Assembly (NCBI RefSeq): GCF_007474535.1
Contig: NZ_VKNW01000003.1
Coordinates: 248,001-312,000, forward strand
Source: Chryseobacterium echinoideorum
GTDB taxonomy: Bacteria > Bacteroidota > Bacteroidia > Flavobacteriales > Weeksellaceae
Length of the DNA: 64,000 nt
Direction of reading: 5' to 3'
Shown: piece by piece, positions 8,441-16,864 of the stretch
Layout of the letters: each line of letters begins with the position of its first letter
How positions within the stretch are numbered: position 1 is the first letter of the stretch
Translations under genes and position numbers: made by a program
Notes under the pieces: model-generated
What the model saw: only the letters and a program-made list of their open reading frames with translations
What the model was told of the DNA's origin: nothing
The model's database searches: none

Positions 8441-9142
8441 TCAAAATTCTTTTTTAAAAACATGAAACTCTTTGGTGAGTTCAAGATATTCGTCCGAGTA
8501 AATTCTCGGACTTTTTTCTATAGTAAAATCAATCTGCTGCAATATTTTTTCAGCTAAAGAAAATTCCAGAATCACCCTTTTAATTTTTGAGTTTTTTATT
8601 CCTCGGATATTAATTTCCCTTACTAAATGTAGATCATATTCTGCTGCTGTCTTTATAAAGCCCTCTCCAGATTCTACCGGAATAATGACCGATAAGATTC
8701 CTTTTTCAGATAATGATTTCGCAGAGCCGGATATTAGTTGAATAAAATTTAACTCGACCGTCTGTCTTGCCAATTTGTCTCTTTCAGAATCAGAAGCTTC
8801 AAAATAGGGAGGGTTTGAAACAATCAAATCGAATTTATTTTCCGTTTCGAAGGATTTAAAATCTTGACATTTGCTTTTTAATCTTGATGCAAAAGGTGAT
8901 CTTTCAAAATTAATTTCGGTAAGGTTTACAGCTTCTTCGTTGATATCAATTCCTAAAAATTGCGCAGACAAATTCCTCTGAGCGAGCATCAAAGAAATCA
9001 AACCGGTACCGGTTCCAATTTCTAAAACATGAGAAGCATTAACAACATCGGAAAAAGCTCCGAGAAGCACTCCATCTGTTCCCACCCGGAAAACATCTTT
9101 AGATTGTTGAATTTCAAATTGTTTAAAACGAAAAGACTTCAC
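8441..9142 (-). CDS. trmN6: tRNA1(Val) (adenine(37)-N6)-methyltransferase TrmN6
   Basis: This class I SAM-dependent methyltransferase makes m6A37 in tRNA-Val. The 233-aa protein has the SAM motif I LEIGTGTGLISLMLA (near residue 40), an acidic motif II (FLGIDINEEA) and the amino-methylating NPPY tetrad (SNPPYFEAS, near 120). The N-terminus FRFKQFEIQQSKDVFRVGTDGVLLGAF is characteristic of the YfiC/TrmN6 group (two overlapping stretches quoted together are broken here as FRFKQFEIQQ and VFRVGTDGVLLGAF). Translation starts at a GTG at 9142 that shares its first G with the TAG stop of the histidine kinase upstream (TAGTG), so the two are coupled. It is the last gene of the ribE unit. Confidence 0.9.
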   Translation of the reverse strand: MKSFRFKQFEIQQSKDVFRVGTDGVLLGAFSDVVNASHVLEIGTGTGLISLMLAQRNLSAQFLGIDINEEAVNLTEINFERSPFASRLKSKCQDFKSFETENKFDLIVSNPPYFEASDSERDKLARQTVELNFIQLISGSAKSLSEKGILSVIIPVESGEGFIKTAAEYDLHLVREINIRGIKNSKIKRVILEFSLAEKILQQIDFTIEKSPRIYSDEYLELTKEFHVFKKEF

Positions 9143-10608
9143 TATAAATTCGTAGGTAAAGTAATTGTAAATGTAGAGCCTTTTCCTACTTCAGATTTCA
9201 CAGTAATTTCCCCTTTGTAATCTTCCACCATCTTGCGAACCATAGAAAGCCCTAATCCCATTCCACTGTTTTTAGATGTAAAATTGGGTTCAAAAATCCT
9301 TTCAAAAACATCTTCCGGGATGCCTGTTCCGTTATCCTGAACAGAAATGATCACTCTTCTCTGATGCTGTTCCAAATCAACATTAATCATGAGTTCCCTA
9401 TCATCACTTTTTGCCTGTTTTGCATTGGTAACCAAGTTGGTAATGATTCTTGAAAGAAAAACTTTATCAATCGTCATCATGATGTTGTTCTTATTCGCAT
9501 GAATAAAAATTTGATCATCATTAAACACCCTCAGAATATCTTCAATTTCTGCATTAAGATTTACTACTTCATTATTTTTCTCCGGAAGTTTGGCAAATTC
9601 AGAAAATGCAGAAGCTACCGTTGCAATGACATCTATCTGATCCACCATGGTTTTGCTCATTTGTTTTACTCTTTCTCTTACATTCGGATCTTCAGGATCA
9701 AATTTCCTTTCGAAATTCTGAATGGTAAGCTTCATTGGTGTTAACGGATTTTTTACTTCGTGAGCAACCTGTTTCGCCATTTCACGCCATGCTTCTTCAG
9801 ATGCTTTAAAGCGAAGTCTTTCTTTCTGATCCTGAATCTGGAGAATCATTCGGTTATAAGCACGCGCCAAAGCATTCAATTCATCGTTTTTATAATATTT
9901 AATAGGGCGCATTTCGTTTTCAAACAGAGTGATTCTTGTAATCATATCAGAAAACTTGGTGATATTTTTAGCAAGATTATTAGAGGTTACCCAACTGAGC
10001 CATATACTAAAAACAATAAGAAGAAGATCTACAATCAAAATGTACAATACATATTTATGAAGCACATCCAAATACGCTGACTCATTGTGATACAGAGGAA
10101 TATATACAATACCGATAGGCTCAAGAACATTATTTTTAAGAACCAAATACGATGAAGTGTATACCGCATCTTTAGATTCATCATATCCACGGACATCATA
10201 TCTTGCCCCGTTTGATAAAATCTTATTGACGATTTTCAGCGGAACTTTTTTTCTTAAAATTACATCATTATCTTTATTAGAAACAAGATAGTTCCCATGA
10301 AGGTCATAGATTGCAATATCATGCTGATTAATATCAGCAATTTCAAAGATTTTATTCTTTAAAACGGTTTGCAGATCATTAGTCTGAATAGTAGAGGAAC
10401 TTACGGCATAATCTAGAAAACGTATTACAGCATTGGTTTTCTCCTGCATATCAATTTTACTTTGCTGAAGCGCATTATTTCGCAAAACAAAATAAGGAAC
10501 AAGAGAAGATGCAGCAACACTCAAAAGGCAAACCAGCAAAAAACCGAAAAAAACCCGGTTTCTTAAACTATATCCTTTATAAATATTAAACGCCATTCTG
10601 CCTGCCAA
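9142..10608 (-). CDS. Sensor histidine kinase (NtrY-like membrane topology)
   Basis: This 488-aa membrane sensor kinase starts with a short cytoplasmic tail and TM1 (about residues 18-42). A 140-residue periplasmic sensor region follows, then TM2 (about 186-208) and a HAMP-like linker. The HisKA H-box is AHEVKNPLTPMKL, with phospho-acceptor His near 281. The ATPase domain has an N-box (NLVTNAKQAK), G1 (DNGTGIP), F (FEPNFTSK) and G2 (GMGLGLS). All catalytic boxes are intact. No response regulator gene is next to it, so its partner is elsewhere. It overlaps the 3' end of ribE (by 23 bp from this start, or 11 bp from the ATG at 10596) and the trmN6 start by one base, making a compact three-gene unit. 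The signal sensed is unknown. Confidence 0.9.
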   Translation of the reverse strand: MAGRMAFNIYKGYSLRNRVFFGFLLVCLLSVAASSLVPYFVLRNNALQQSKIDMQEKTNAVIRFLDYAVSSSTIQTNDLQTVLKNKIFEIADINQHDIAIYDLHGNYLVSNKDNDVILRKKVPLKIVNKILSNGARYDVRGYDESKDAVYTSSYLVLKNNVLEPIGIVYIPLYHNESAYLDVLHKYVLYILIVDLLLIVFSIWLSWVTSNNLAKNITKFSDMITRITLFENEMRPIKYYKNDELNALARAYNRMILQIQDQKERLRFKASEEAWREMAKQVAHEVKNPLTPMKLTIQNFERKFDPEDPNVRERVKQMSKTMVDQIDVIATVASAFSEFAKLPEKNNEVVNLNAEIEDILRVFNDDQIFIHANKNNIMMTIDKVFLSRIITNLVTNAKQAKSDDRELMINVDLEQHQRRVIISVQDNGTGIPEDVFERIFEPNFTSKNSGMGLGLSMVRKMVEDYKGEITVKSEVGKGSTFTITLPTNL

Positions 10609-11182
10609 TTAGTTTTGTAATGTATTTACCGATAATATCAAATTCAAGATTGACTTTATCTCCAACTTTTAATGTTTTCATATTGGTAAATTCCCAAGTG
10701 TAAGGGATGATGGCTACTGAAAATTGATAATCCTCACTTTTTGCCACCGTTAAGCTAATTCCGTTCATGGTAATTGAACCTTGGGGAACCGTAACAAAGT
10801 TACCTTCTGAATCATATTTTACAGTAACAAAATAACTGCCATCTTTGTTTTCAATACTGATAATCTCACCAGTTTTATCTACATGACCCTGCACAATATG
10901 CCCATCAAGCCTTCCGTTCATCATTGTGCAACGCTCTAGATTCACAATGCTTCCAACCTGCCATTTTCCTAAGTTGGTTTTTTCTAAAGTTTCATTAATG
11001 GCTGTTACTACGTATTGATTAGCTTTGATATCAACTACCGTTAGGCAACATCCATTATGAGCAAGACTTTGGTCTATTTTTAGCTCCTGCGTAAAAGGAC
11101 AGCTGAGTGTAAAATCTATGTTGGTTCCGTTCTCATGTATTTTTTCAATAACTCCTACTGCTTCAATAATTCCTGTGAACAT
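10586..11182 (-). CDS. ribE: Riboflavin synthase
   Basis: The enzyme dismutates two 6,7-dimethyl-8-ribityllumazines to riboflavin. The start is the ATG at 11182, giving the invariant N-terminus MFTGIIEAVG. An upstream in-frame TTG at 11218 is the tail of a TATCTTTG promoter box and is rejected. The 198-aa product shows the two tandem lumazine-binding barrels: the first with CCLTVVDI and NLERCTMMNGRLDGHIVQGHVD, broken here as NLERCTMMNGRLDG and HIVQGHVD; the second with GSITMNGISLTVA. Length is normal. No FMN riboswitch fits in the roughly 30-nt leader. It shares a transcript with the histidine kinase and trmN6. Confidence 0.95.
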   Translation of the reverse strand: MFTGIIEAVGVIEKIHENGTNIDFTLSCPFTQELKIDQSLAHNGCCLTVVDIKANQYVVTAINETLEKTNLGKWQVGSIVNLERCTMMNGRLDGHIVQGHVDKTGEIISIENKDGSYFVTVKYDSEGNFVTVPQGSITMNGISLTVAKSEDYQFSVAIIPYTWEFTNMKTLKVGDKVNLEFDIIGKYITKLIGRQNGV

Positions 11183-11193
11183 ATTATTTTTGC

Positions 11194-11223
11194 TAAATTT
11201 GTAAATTATAATCTTCAAAGATA
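11194..11223. promoter_or_regulatory. Divergent promoter boxes between ribE and pdxA
   Basis: On the minus strand TATCTTTG (11223 to 11216) faces ribE. On the plus strand TAAATTTG (11194-11201) faces pdxA, whose ATG is at 11230. The two boxes overlap back to back in a 47-bp gap. Neither has a clean -33 element. Confidence 0.5.
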
Positions 11224-11229
11224 ATCAAA

Positions 11230-12321
11230 ATGAGCTCAAAAAACCATAAAGTAAAAGTAGGAATTTCAATAGGTGATTTTAACGGCATCGGTCCGGAAAT
11301 CATTATGAAATGTCTGAAAGACAAAACCATTACAGATTTTTTTACTCCGGTTATTTTTGGCTCGGGAAAATTATTTACGTATCAGAAAAACATTTTTAAG
11401 TTAAATATTAATTTTAACTATATTACAGAAGCTTCCCAAGCTCAAAACGGAAAGCTGAATATGGTAAATCTTACCAAAGAAAACGTGAATGTAGAACTCG
11501 GAAATCCCACCGAGGAGTCTACCAAAATGGCTATAGATTCTCTGGAAGCCGCAACCGAAGCTTTGATTAAAGGAGAAATTGACGTATTGGTAACAGCACC
11601 CATCAATAAGGATGAAATGGTAAAAATGGGCTTCAAACACGCAGGACACACCGGATATTTTGAAGAAAAATTCAATAAAAAAGGTTTGATGTTTTTGGTA
11701 ACTGAAGATTTGAAAGTTGCTGTATCCACACATCATATTCCTATTTCTCAGGTTGCAGAAAACATTTCGAAAGAAAAAATCAAGAAACAAATTAAAATTC
11801 TTAATCAGAGCCTGATAGAAGATTTCTCTATTTCCAGACCAAAAATTGCAGTTTTAGGACTCAATCCTCACTCCGGAGACGGTGGTGTGATAGGTAATGA
11901 AGAAATTGAAATCATCTCTCCGGCAATCAAAGAACTTTCCGACCATGGAATCCTTACTTTCGGTCCGTTTCCTGCTGACAGCTTTTTTCAGCCGGAAAAA
12001 TACAGAAATTACGACGCTGTTTTAGCCATGTATCACGATCAGGGACTGGCTCCGTTTAAAACGCTTGCTTACGAAGAAGGAGTAAACTACACCGCAGGAC
12101 TTCCATTCATCAGAACATCTCCCGATCACGGAACGGCTTATGATATTGCCGGAAAAAACATGGCCGATGAACAAAGTTTTATGGAGGCTATTTTTACTGC
12201 TATCAAAATCTTTAACAACAGAAATGACCATAAAGATTTGATGAGCAACAGACTGCAACCAAGAAGAATGCCTTCAGACAATGGTGTAGACGAAGATCTG
12301 CCTATAGAAACAGAAATTTGA
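11230..12321 (+). CDS. pdxA: 4-hydroxythreonine-4-phosphate dehydrogenase PdxA
   Basis: PdxA oxidises 4-phosphohydroxy-L-threonine in the DXP-dependent route to pyridoxal phosphate. The 363-aa product starts VGISIGDFNGIGPEI, the PdxA N-terminal motif. It contains VTAPINKDEM and GHTGYFEE (substrate and metal binding), LGLNPHSGDGGVIG, and the C-terminal MYHDQGLAPFKTL with metal-binding His, followed by RTSPDHGTAYDIAG. All are conserved in order. The C-terminus extends about 25 residues beyond the core as a polar tail (RMPSDNGVDEDLP). It is transcribed away from ribE; both are cofactor-synthesis genes. Confidence 0.95.
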   Translation: MSSKNHKVKVGISIGDFNGIGPEIIMKCLKDKTITDFFTPVIFGSGKLFTYQKNIFKLNINFNYITEASQAQNGKLNMVNLTKENVNVELGNPTEESTKMAIDSLEAATEALIKGEIDVLVTAPINKDEMVKMGFKHAGHTGYFEEKFNKKGLMFLVTEDLKVAVSTHHIPISQVAENISKEKIKKQIKILNQSLIEDFSISRPKIAVLGLNPHSGDGGVIGNEEIEIISPAIKELSDHGILTFGPFPADSFFQPEKYRNYDAVLAMYHDQGLAPFKTLAYEEGVNYTAGLPFIRTSPDHGTAYDIAGKNMADEQSFMEAIFTAIKIFNNRNDHKDLMSNRLQPRRMPSDNGVDEDLPIETEI

Positions 12322-12357
12322 ATATGAAAAACAAATAAAATAATTTGTTTGAATTTA

Positions 12358-12388
12358 TTTGTAATATTAAAAAAAATGCATATTTTTG
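12358..12388 (+). promoter_or_regulatory. Promoter of the DUF177-rpmF unit, full match
   Basis: TTTG (12358-12361), 19 nt, then TATTTTTG (12381-12388). Its final TTG is in frame with the gene but cannot be the start, since the transcript begins downstream of it. The leader would be under 10 nt. Confidence 0.75.
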
Positions 12389-12400
12389 CACACTCATTTT

Positions 12401-12925
12401 ATGGACAAGTTAAGAAACTATGACATAAGCTTTTCGGGATTAAAAACCGGAAAACACGAGTTCAAATTTGAGATAGATAAAGAGTTCTTTCAATTATTTG
12501 AGACTGAACAGGAATTTACAAATCCTAAAGTAGCAGTAGATGTTTTGCTTAATAAGCATACTACTTTTTTAGAATTTGAGATAAAGGTGAATGGTACAGT
12601 AGATTTGACATGTGATATTTCAAGTGAAATTTTCAGCCATCCTGTAGAAAATCAGATTGATATTCTGGTAAAGTTTGGAGAAGAGTACGATGACAGCGAA
12701 GAGGATGTGATTACCATTCCTGCCAGCGATCACGATTTCAACGTAGCACAGCTTATTTACGAAAATGTAGCCTTGGCAATACCTATGAAAAAAATATCTC
12801 CTGATCTCAGCGAAGAAGATTTAAAAATTCTTGAAAAATTCAGTCCAAAAGAACCTGAAGAGAATGAAGAACCCAAAAGTGACCCAAGATGGGACGCACT
12901 AAAAAATTTAAAAAATAAAAATTAA
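12401..12925 (+). CDS. DUF177 (YceD-like) protein upstream of rpmF
   Basis: Proteins of the YceD/DUF177 family are nearly always encoded just before rpmF and are linked to rRNA (23S) maturation in plants and bacteria. Here the 174-aa product (start MDKLRNYDISFSG) has the conserved double-cysteine region reduced to one Cys (TCDISSEIFS). This is followed by an acidic stretch (FGEEYDDSEEDV) and the closing signature WDALKNLKNK, which is typical of the family. The start was moved from an upstream TTG at 12386 because that codon lies inside the promoter. rpmF follows 59 bp later. Confidence 0.85.
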   Translation: MDKLRNYDISFSGLKTGKHEFKFEIDKEFFQLFETEQEFTNPKVAVDVLLNKHTTFLEFEIKVNGTVDLTCDISSEIFSHPVENQIDILVKFGEEYDDSEEDVITIPASDHDFNVAQLIYENVALAIPMKKISPDLSEEDLKILEKFSPKEPEENEEPKSDPRWDALKNLKNKN

Positions 12926-12935
12926 ATAGTTTAAT

Positions 12936-12956
12936 GATGAGATGATGAATCTCATC
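12936..12956 (+). repeat. 8-bp hairpin in the rpmF leader
   Basis: GATGAGAT-GATGA-ATCTCATC is a perfect 8-bp stem with a 5-nt loop between the DUF177 gene and rpmF, 28 bp before the rpmF start. There is no T-run, so it is not a terminator. It could be a translational or processing signal. Confidence 0.45.
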
Positions 12957-12984
12957 GCTCATCAATTAAAAAAGTTATCAGAAA

Positions 12985-13188
12985 ATGGCACATCCAAAGA
13001 GAAGACAGTCGTCTACAAGAAGAGATAAGAGAAGAACTCACTACAAAGCTGTAGTTCCTCAATTAGCTAAAGATGCTACAACAGGTGAGCTTCACCTTTA
13101 TCACAGAGCTCACTGGCATGAAGGTAAATTATACTACAGAGGAAAAGTAGTATTGGAAAAAGAAGTAGCAACTACTGAAGAAAACTAA
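12985..13188 (+). CDS. rpmF: 50S ribosomal protein L32
   Basis: This large-subunit protein of 67 aa starts [20 protein letters not shown], the L32 hallmark. The Cys residues of zinc-binding L32 forms are absent ([12 protein letters not shown] contains His but no Cys), so this is the Cys-free form. Rich in Lys and Arg at the N-terminus. It follows the DUF177 gene and has its own terminator before accB. Confidence 0.97.
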   Translation: MAHPKRRQSSTRRDKRRTHYKAVVPQLAKDATTGELHLYHRAHWHEGKLYYRGKVVLEKEVATTEEN

Positions 13189-13222
13189 GAGCTGATTTCA
13201 TCAAAAACGCTCAATTTAATAC

Positions 13223-13263
13223 AAAAACCGCTCAATTTTGATAAAATTTGGCGGTTTTTTGTT
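13223..13263 (+). terminator. Terminator after rpmF
   Basis: AAAAACCGC (13223-13231) pairs with GCGGTTTTT (13251-13259), and the inner CAATTTT / AAAATTTG extends the stem with one bulge. The T-run follows and merges with the accB promoter. Confidence 0.75.
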
Positions 13264-13290
13264 GTTTTTTATGTTTTTTTGGTATCTTTG
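13262..13290 (+). promoter_or_regulatory. accB promoter
   Basis: TTG (13262-13264), 18 nt, then TATCTTTG (13283-13290), 23 bp before the accB ATG. The -33 element overlaps the T-run of the rpmF terminator. Confidence 0.65.
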
Positions 13291-13313
13291 GCAGCAAATC
13301 AAATATCAATTTT

Positions 13314-13796
13314 ATGGACATTAAAGACATACAGAATCTTATCAAGTTTGTATCTAAAGCTGAAGTTTCAGAAGTAAAATATAAAACTAAAGATTTCGAA
13401 ATTACTATTAAAACTCCACTTGGAGGCAATGAGGTAAGCTATGTTGCTCAGCCGGCAATGTATCAGGCCGCTCCACAACAAGCTGCTCCGGCTCCTGTCA
13501 CTCCGGCGGCTCCTGCTGCTGTAGAAAAAACAGAGGCTGCTGCAGATGATAGTAAATATGTAACCATCAAATCTCCAATGATCGGAACTTTCTACAGAAA
13601 GCCATCACCAGATAAAGATGTTTTCGTAAATGTTGGTGACGAAGTTTCTAACGGAAAAGTAGTTTGCGTTATCGAAGCCATGAAATTATTCAATCAGATC
13701 GAATCTGAGGTAAGCGGAAAAATTGTTAAGATTTTGGTAGACGATGCTACTCCTGTAGAATACGATCAACCTTTATTCTTGGTAGACCCATCATAA
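13314..13796 (+). CDS. accB: Biotin carboxyl carrier protein of acetyl-CoA carboxylase
   Basis: BCCP carries the carboxyl group between biotin carboxylase and carboxyltransferase in the first step of fatty acid synthesis. The 160-aa protein starts [20 protein letters not shown]; the in-frame TTG at 13248 lies in the rpmF terminator and is rejected. An N-terminal helical domain is followed by an Ala/Pro-rich hinge (about residues 48-75). The biotinyl domain carries the biotin site EAMKL, with Lys124, and the thumb-like [15 protein letters not shown] segment ([13 protein letters not shown]) is present. accC follows after a repeat-filled 104-bp gap. Confidence 0.95.
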   Translation: MDIKDIQNLIKFVSKAEVSEVKYKTKDFEITIKTPLGGNEVSYVAQPAMYQAAPQQAAPAPVTPAAPAAVEKTEAAADDSKYVTIKSPMIGTFYRKPSPDKDVFVNVGDEVSNGKVVCVIEAMKLFNQIESEVSGKIVKILVDDATPVEYDQPLFLVDPS

Positions 13797-13799
13797 TTT

Positions 13800-13834
13800 A
13801 GTTAGAAGTTAGAAGTTAGAAGTTAGAAGTTAGA
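13800..13834 (+). repeat. Heptanucleotide tandem repeat, five copies
   Basis: Five perfect copies of AGTTAGA lie between accB and accC. The last copy runs into GTTAG-ATAG-CTAAC, a small hairpin (13829-13842). No coding function. The copy number may vary between strains. Confidence 0.85.
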
Positions 13835-13862
13835 TAGCTAACTTTTAAGTTTCGTACTCATG

Positions 13863-13894
13863 TCTAATTTTCAAATTATCTAATTTTCAAATTA
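13863..13894 (+). repeat. 16-bp tandem direct repeat, two copies
   Basis: TCTAATTTTCAAATTA occurs twice in direct abutment, ending six bases before the accC ATG at 13901, so it lies in the accC leader. Confidence 0.8.
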
Positions 13895-13900
13895 AAGAAG

Positions 13901-15256
13901 ATGTTCAAAAAAATATTAATTGCCAATCGTGGCGAAATTGCAATGCGTATCTTACGTACTTGTAAAGAAATGGGAATCAAAACCGTTGCAGTTTATTCAA
14001 CTGCGGATAAAGACAGTCTTCATGTAAGATTTGCTGATGAAGCGGTTTGTATAGGTCCTGCAATGAGTAAAGATTCATACCTGAAAATTCCAAATATTAT
14101 TGCAGCTGCAGAAATTACCAATGCAGATGCGATTCATCCAGGTTACGGTTTCTTATCAGAAAACGCCAACTTTTCAAGAATCTGCCAGAAAAACGGCATC
14201 AAATTTATTGGTGCTTCTCCGGAGCAGATCGAAAAAATGGGAGATAAAGCTAATGCTAAAGCTACCATGAAAGCAGCGGGTGTACCTTGTGTGCCTGGCT
14301 CTGACGGATTGATTGAATCTTACGAACACGCTGTAAAAATTGCTGAAGAAACCGGATATCCAGTAATGATCAAAGCAACTGCAGGTGGCGGTGGAAAAGG
14401 AATGAGAGCCGTATGGAAAGCAGAAGATCTTAAAGAACATTGGGAGTCTGCAATTCAGGAAGCAGTTGCCGCATTCGGAAACGGAGGTATGTACATGGAG
14501 AAACTTATTGAAGAACCAAGACATATTGAAATTCAGGTTGCAGGTGACCAATACGGTAAAGCCTGCCATCTTTCTGAAAGAGACTGCTCGGTTCAGAGAA
14601 GAAATCAGAAACTGACAGAAGAAACTCCTTCCCCATTTATGACGGATGAACTTCGCGAAAAAATGGGTGAAGCGGCTGTAAAAGCTGCTGAGTTTATCGG
14701 CTATGAAGGTGTGGGAACCATCGAATTTTTGGTTGACAAACATAGAAATTTCTATTTCATGGAAATGAATACGAGAATTCAGGTAGAGCACCCGATTACA
14801 GAGCAGGTTGTAGATTATGACCTAATCCGTGAGCAAATTTTATTAGCTTCAGGAACTCCGATTTCAGGAATCAATTATTATCCGAAACTACATTCAATCG
14901 AATGTAGAATTAATGCGGAAGATCCTTATACTGATTTTAGACCTTCACCGGGAAAAATTACAGGCTTAAATATTCCGGGAGGACACGGAATCCGTGTTGA
15001 CACTCACGTTTATTCGGGATATACAATTCCTTCCAATTACGATTCCATGATTGCAAAACTGATCACAACAGCTCAGACAAGAGAAGAAGCGATTGCAAAA
15101 ATGAAACGTGCTTTGGAAGAGTTCTATGTTGAAGGCGTGAAAACCACTATTCCATTCCACAGACAGTTGATGGAGGACGAAAGATATCTTTCAGGAAATT
15201 ACACTACAAAATTCATGGAAGATTTTGTAATGGACAAAAAATATGATAATCATTAA
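13901..15256 (+). CDS. accC: Biotin carboxylase subunit of acetyl-CoA carboxylase
   Basis: AccC carboxylates the biotin on AccB using bicarbonate and ATP. The 451-aa protein has the N-terminal [17 protein letters not shown] domain and [11 protein letters not shown]. The ATP-grasp glycine-rich loop is [12 protein letters not shown] (near residue 160), followed by the [12 protein letters not shown] segment. Catalytic residues lie in [16 protein letters not shown]. The C-terminal domain contains [16 protein letters not shown]. Length and motifs are as in E. coli AccC. It is co-directional with accB and ends at a strong terminator. Confidence 0.97.
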   Translation: MFKKILIANRGEIAMRILRTCKEMGIKTVAVYSTADKDSLHVRFADEAVCIGPAMSKDSYLKIPNIIAAAEITNADAIHPGYGFLSENANFSRICQKNGIKFIGASPEQIEKMGDKANAKATMKAAGVPCVPGSDGLIESYEHAVKIAEETGYPVMIKATAGGGGKGMRAVWKAEDLKEHWESAIQEAVAAFGNGGMYMEKLIEEPRHIEIQVAGDQYGKACHLSERDCSVQRRNQKLTEETPSPFMTDELREKMGEAAVKAAEFIGYEGVGTIEFLVDKHRNFYFMEMNTRIQVEHPITEQVVDYDLIREQILLASGTPISGINYYPKLHSIECRINAEDPYTDFRPSPGKITGLNIPGGHGIRVDTHVYSGYTIPSNYDSMIAKLITTAQTREEAIAKMKRALEEFYVEGVKTTIPFHRQLMEDERYLSGNYTTKFMEDFVMDKKYDNH

Positions 15257-15277
15257 GATTATATTTTGATAAAATTT

Positions 15278-15307
15278 AACCGTCTCAAATTGAGGCGGTT
15301 TTTTTGT
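15278..15307 (+). terminator. Terminator after accC
   Basis: AACCGTCTCAA / TTGAGGCGGTT (one G-T pair) followed by seven T. Confidence 0.85.
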
Positions 15308-15460
15308 TAAAAAATATCAGAATAAAAAAAGATATAAAAACTATCATTGGTCAGCACCTTACAAAACATTACTGATTTATAAGCTTTTAATATAATATCC
15401 TTCTACAATCTGGAAACATTCAATCTTAATCTTCTGTCATAACATTTAATCAGGAATTAT

Positions 15461-15468
15461 TAAATTTG
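15461..15468 (+). promoter_or_regulatory. -7 box of rocD
   Basis: TAAATTTG, 17 bp before the ATG. No convincing -33 element. Confidence 0.4.
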
Positions 15469-15485
15469 TCAAAAGTAAAAAAGAT

Positions 15486-16736
15486 ATGTCAACAAAAGAA
15501 CAAACAAAAAATTCACAATATTTTATTGATCTTGAAAATCAGTACGGTGCACACAACTACCATCCGCTTCCTGTCGTTTTAGATAAAGGTGAAGGTGTGT
15601 TTGTTTGGGACGTTGAAGGTAAAAAATATTACGATTTCCTTTCAGCTTATTCTGCTGTAAATCAAGGACATTCTCATCCAAAAATTGTTGAAGCTTTAGT
15701 TAATCAGGCTAAAAAATTAGCATTAACATCAAGAGCATTTTACAATTCAAGTTTAGGAGAATACGAGAAAAAAATAACTACCCTTTTCGGCTTTGATAAA
15801 GTTCTGCCGATGAATTCCGGTGCTGAGGCAGTGGAAACCGCTGTAAAATTAGCCAGAAAATGGAGTTATGAAGTAAAAGGAATTGCTGAAAATGCAGCAA
15901 AAATTATCGTTTGTGAAAACAACTTTCACGGAAGAACCACTACTATTGTTTCTTTCTCCAATGATCCTGATGCGAATAAAAACTACGGTCCTTTCACGCC
16001 AGGTTTTGTGAAAATTCCTTATAATGATTTGAATGCTTTGGAGGAAGTTCTGAAAAATGATGCTCAAAATATTGCTGCATTTTTAGTGGAACCAATCCAG
16101 GGAGAAGCAGGAGTCTATGTTCCGGATGAAAACTTCTTGAAAAAAGCTTCTGAATTGTGTAAAAACCACAATGTTCTTTTCATTGCAGATGAAGTTCAAA
16201 CAGGAATTGCAAGAACCGGCAAATTAATTGCCTGTCTTCACGAAGAGGTACAGCCTGATATTTTAATTTTAGGAAAGGCAATTTCGGGCGGAATGTATCC
16301 TGTTTCAGCAGTTTTGGCAGACAACGAAATTATGAATGTGATAAAACCTGGACAGCACGGTTCTACATTCGGTGGAAATCCTATTGCCTGTGCGGTTGCT
16401 GTAGCAGCTCTGAATGTTGTGGAAGAAGAAAATCTTTCTGAAAAAGCGGAAGAATTAGGAAAATTATTCAGAAGCGAAATAGAAAAGATAATTGCAAAAA
16501 CAGATCTGATTACTAAAGTGAGAGGAAAAGGTTTATTAAATGCTATTCTCATCAATGATACACCGGAAAGTTCTACCGCATGGAATCTTTGCCTACAACT
16601 AAAAGAAAACGGTCTTCTTGCAAAACCTACTCACGGAAATATCATCAGGTTAGCACCTCCATTGGTGATTACCGAAGAACAGCTTCTTGACTGTGTAAGA
16701 ATTATTGAAAAAACAGTTTTAGAATACAATAGCTAA
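15486..16736 (+). CDS. rocD: Ornithine--oxo-acid transaminase
   Basis: This PLP enzyme moves the delta-amino group of ornithine to 2-oxoglutarate, giving glutamate semialdehyde (arginine catabolism / proline link). The 416-aa class III aminotransferase starts with the RocD-specific [16 protein letters not shown]. It continues with [35 protein letters not shown] and NNFHGRT. The PLP Asp is in [14 protein letters not shown] and the Schiff-base Lys in [11 protein letters not shown]. The C-terminal half contains HGSTFGGNP. Its YGAHNY segment separates it from acetylornithine and GABA transaminases. It has its own promoter region and terminator. Confidence 0.94.
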   Translation: MSTKEQTKNSQYFIDLENQYGAHNYHPLPVVLDKGEGVFVWDVEGKKYYDFLSAYSAVNQGHSHPKIVEALVNQAKKLALTSRAFYNSSLGEYEKKITTLFGFDKVLPMNSGAEAVETAVKLARKWSYEVKGIAENAAKIIVCENNFHGRTTTIVSFSNDPDANKNYGPFTPGFVKIPYNDLNALEEVLKNDAQNIAAFLVEPIQGEAGVYVPDENFLKKASELCKNHNVLFIADEVQTGIARTGKLIACLHEEVQPDILILGKAISGGMYPVSAVLADNEIMNVIKPGQHGSTFGGNPIACAVAVAALNVVEEENLSEKAEELGKLFRSEIEKIIAKTDLITKVRGKGLLNAILINDTPESSTAWNLCLQLKENGLLAKPTHGNIIRLAPPLVITEEQLLDCVRIIEKTVLEYNS

Positions 16737-16753
16737 AATTTTGATGATAAACT

Positions 16754-16785
16754 AAAGCATTCCACTATCAACCGGAATGCTTTTT
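16754..16785 (+). terminator. Terminator after rocD
   Basis: AAAGCATTCC / GGAATGCTTT with a 10-nt loop, then a T-run. Confidence 0.85.
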
Positions 16786-16837
16786 CATTGTAAGAAAAAC
16801 TGTTTTACAACATATTCTGCAATCTTAAAATAAACAG

Positions 16838-16845
16838 TATTTTTG
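16838..16845 (+). promoter_or_regulatory. -7 box of the first glycosyltransferase gene
   Basis: TATTTTTG lies 19 bp before the ATG at 16865. A TTCTG at 16815-16819 sits near the -33 position. Confidence 0.5.
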
Positions 16846-16864
16846 CATTTACAATAAAAAGTAT

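Noticed and set aside
11183..11229. FMN riboswitch before ribE
   Set aside because: The gap to pdxA is only 47 bp and holds back-to-back promoter boxes; there is no room for the aptamer.
13800..13894. Possible CRISPR array
   Set aside because: Units are 7 and 16 bp, directly abutting with no spacers, and there are no cas genes.
14174..14791. Antisense open frame of 205 codons across accC
   Set aside because: It lies wholly inside accC, has no promoter or family match, and its composition follows from the codon use of accC.
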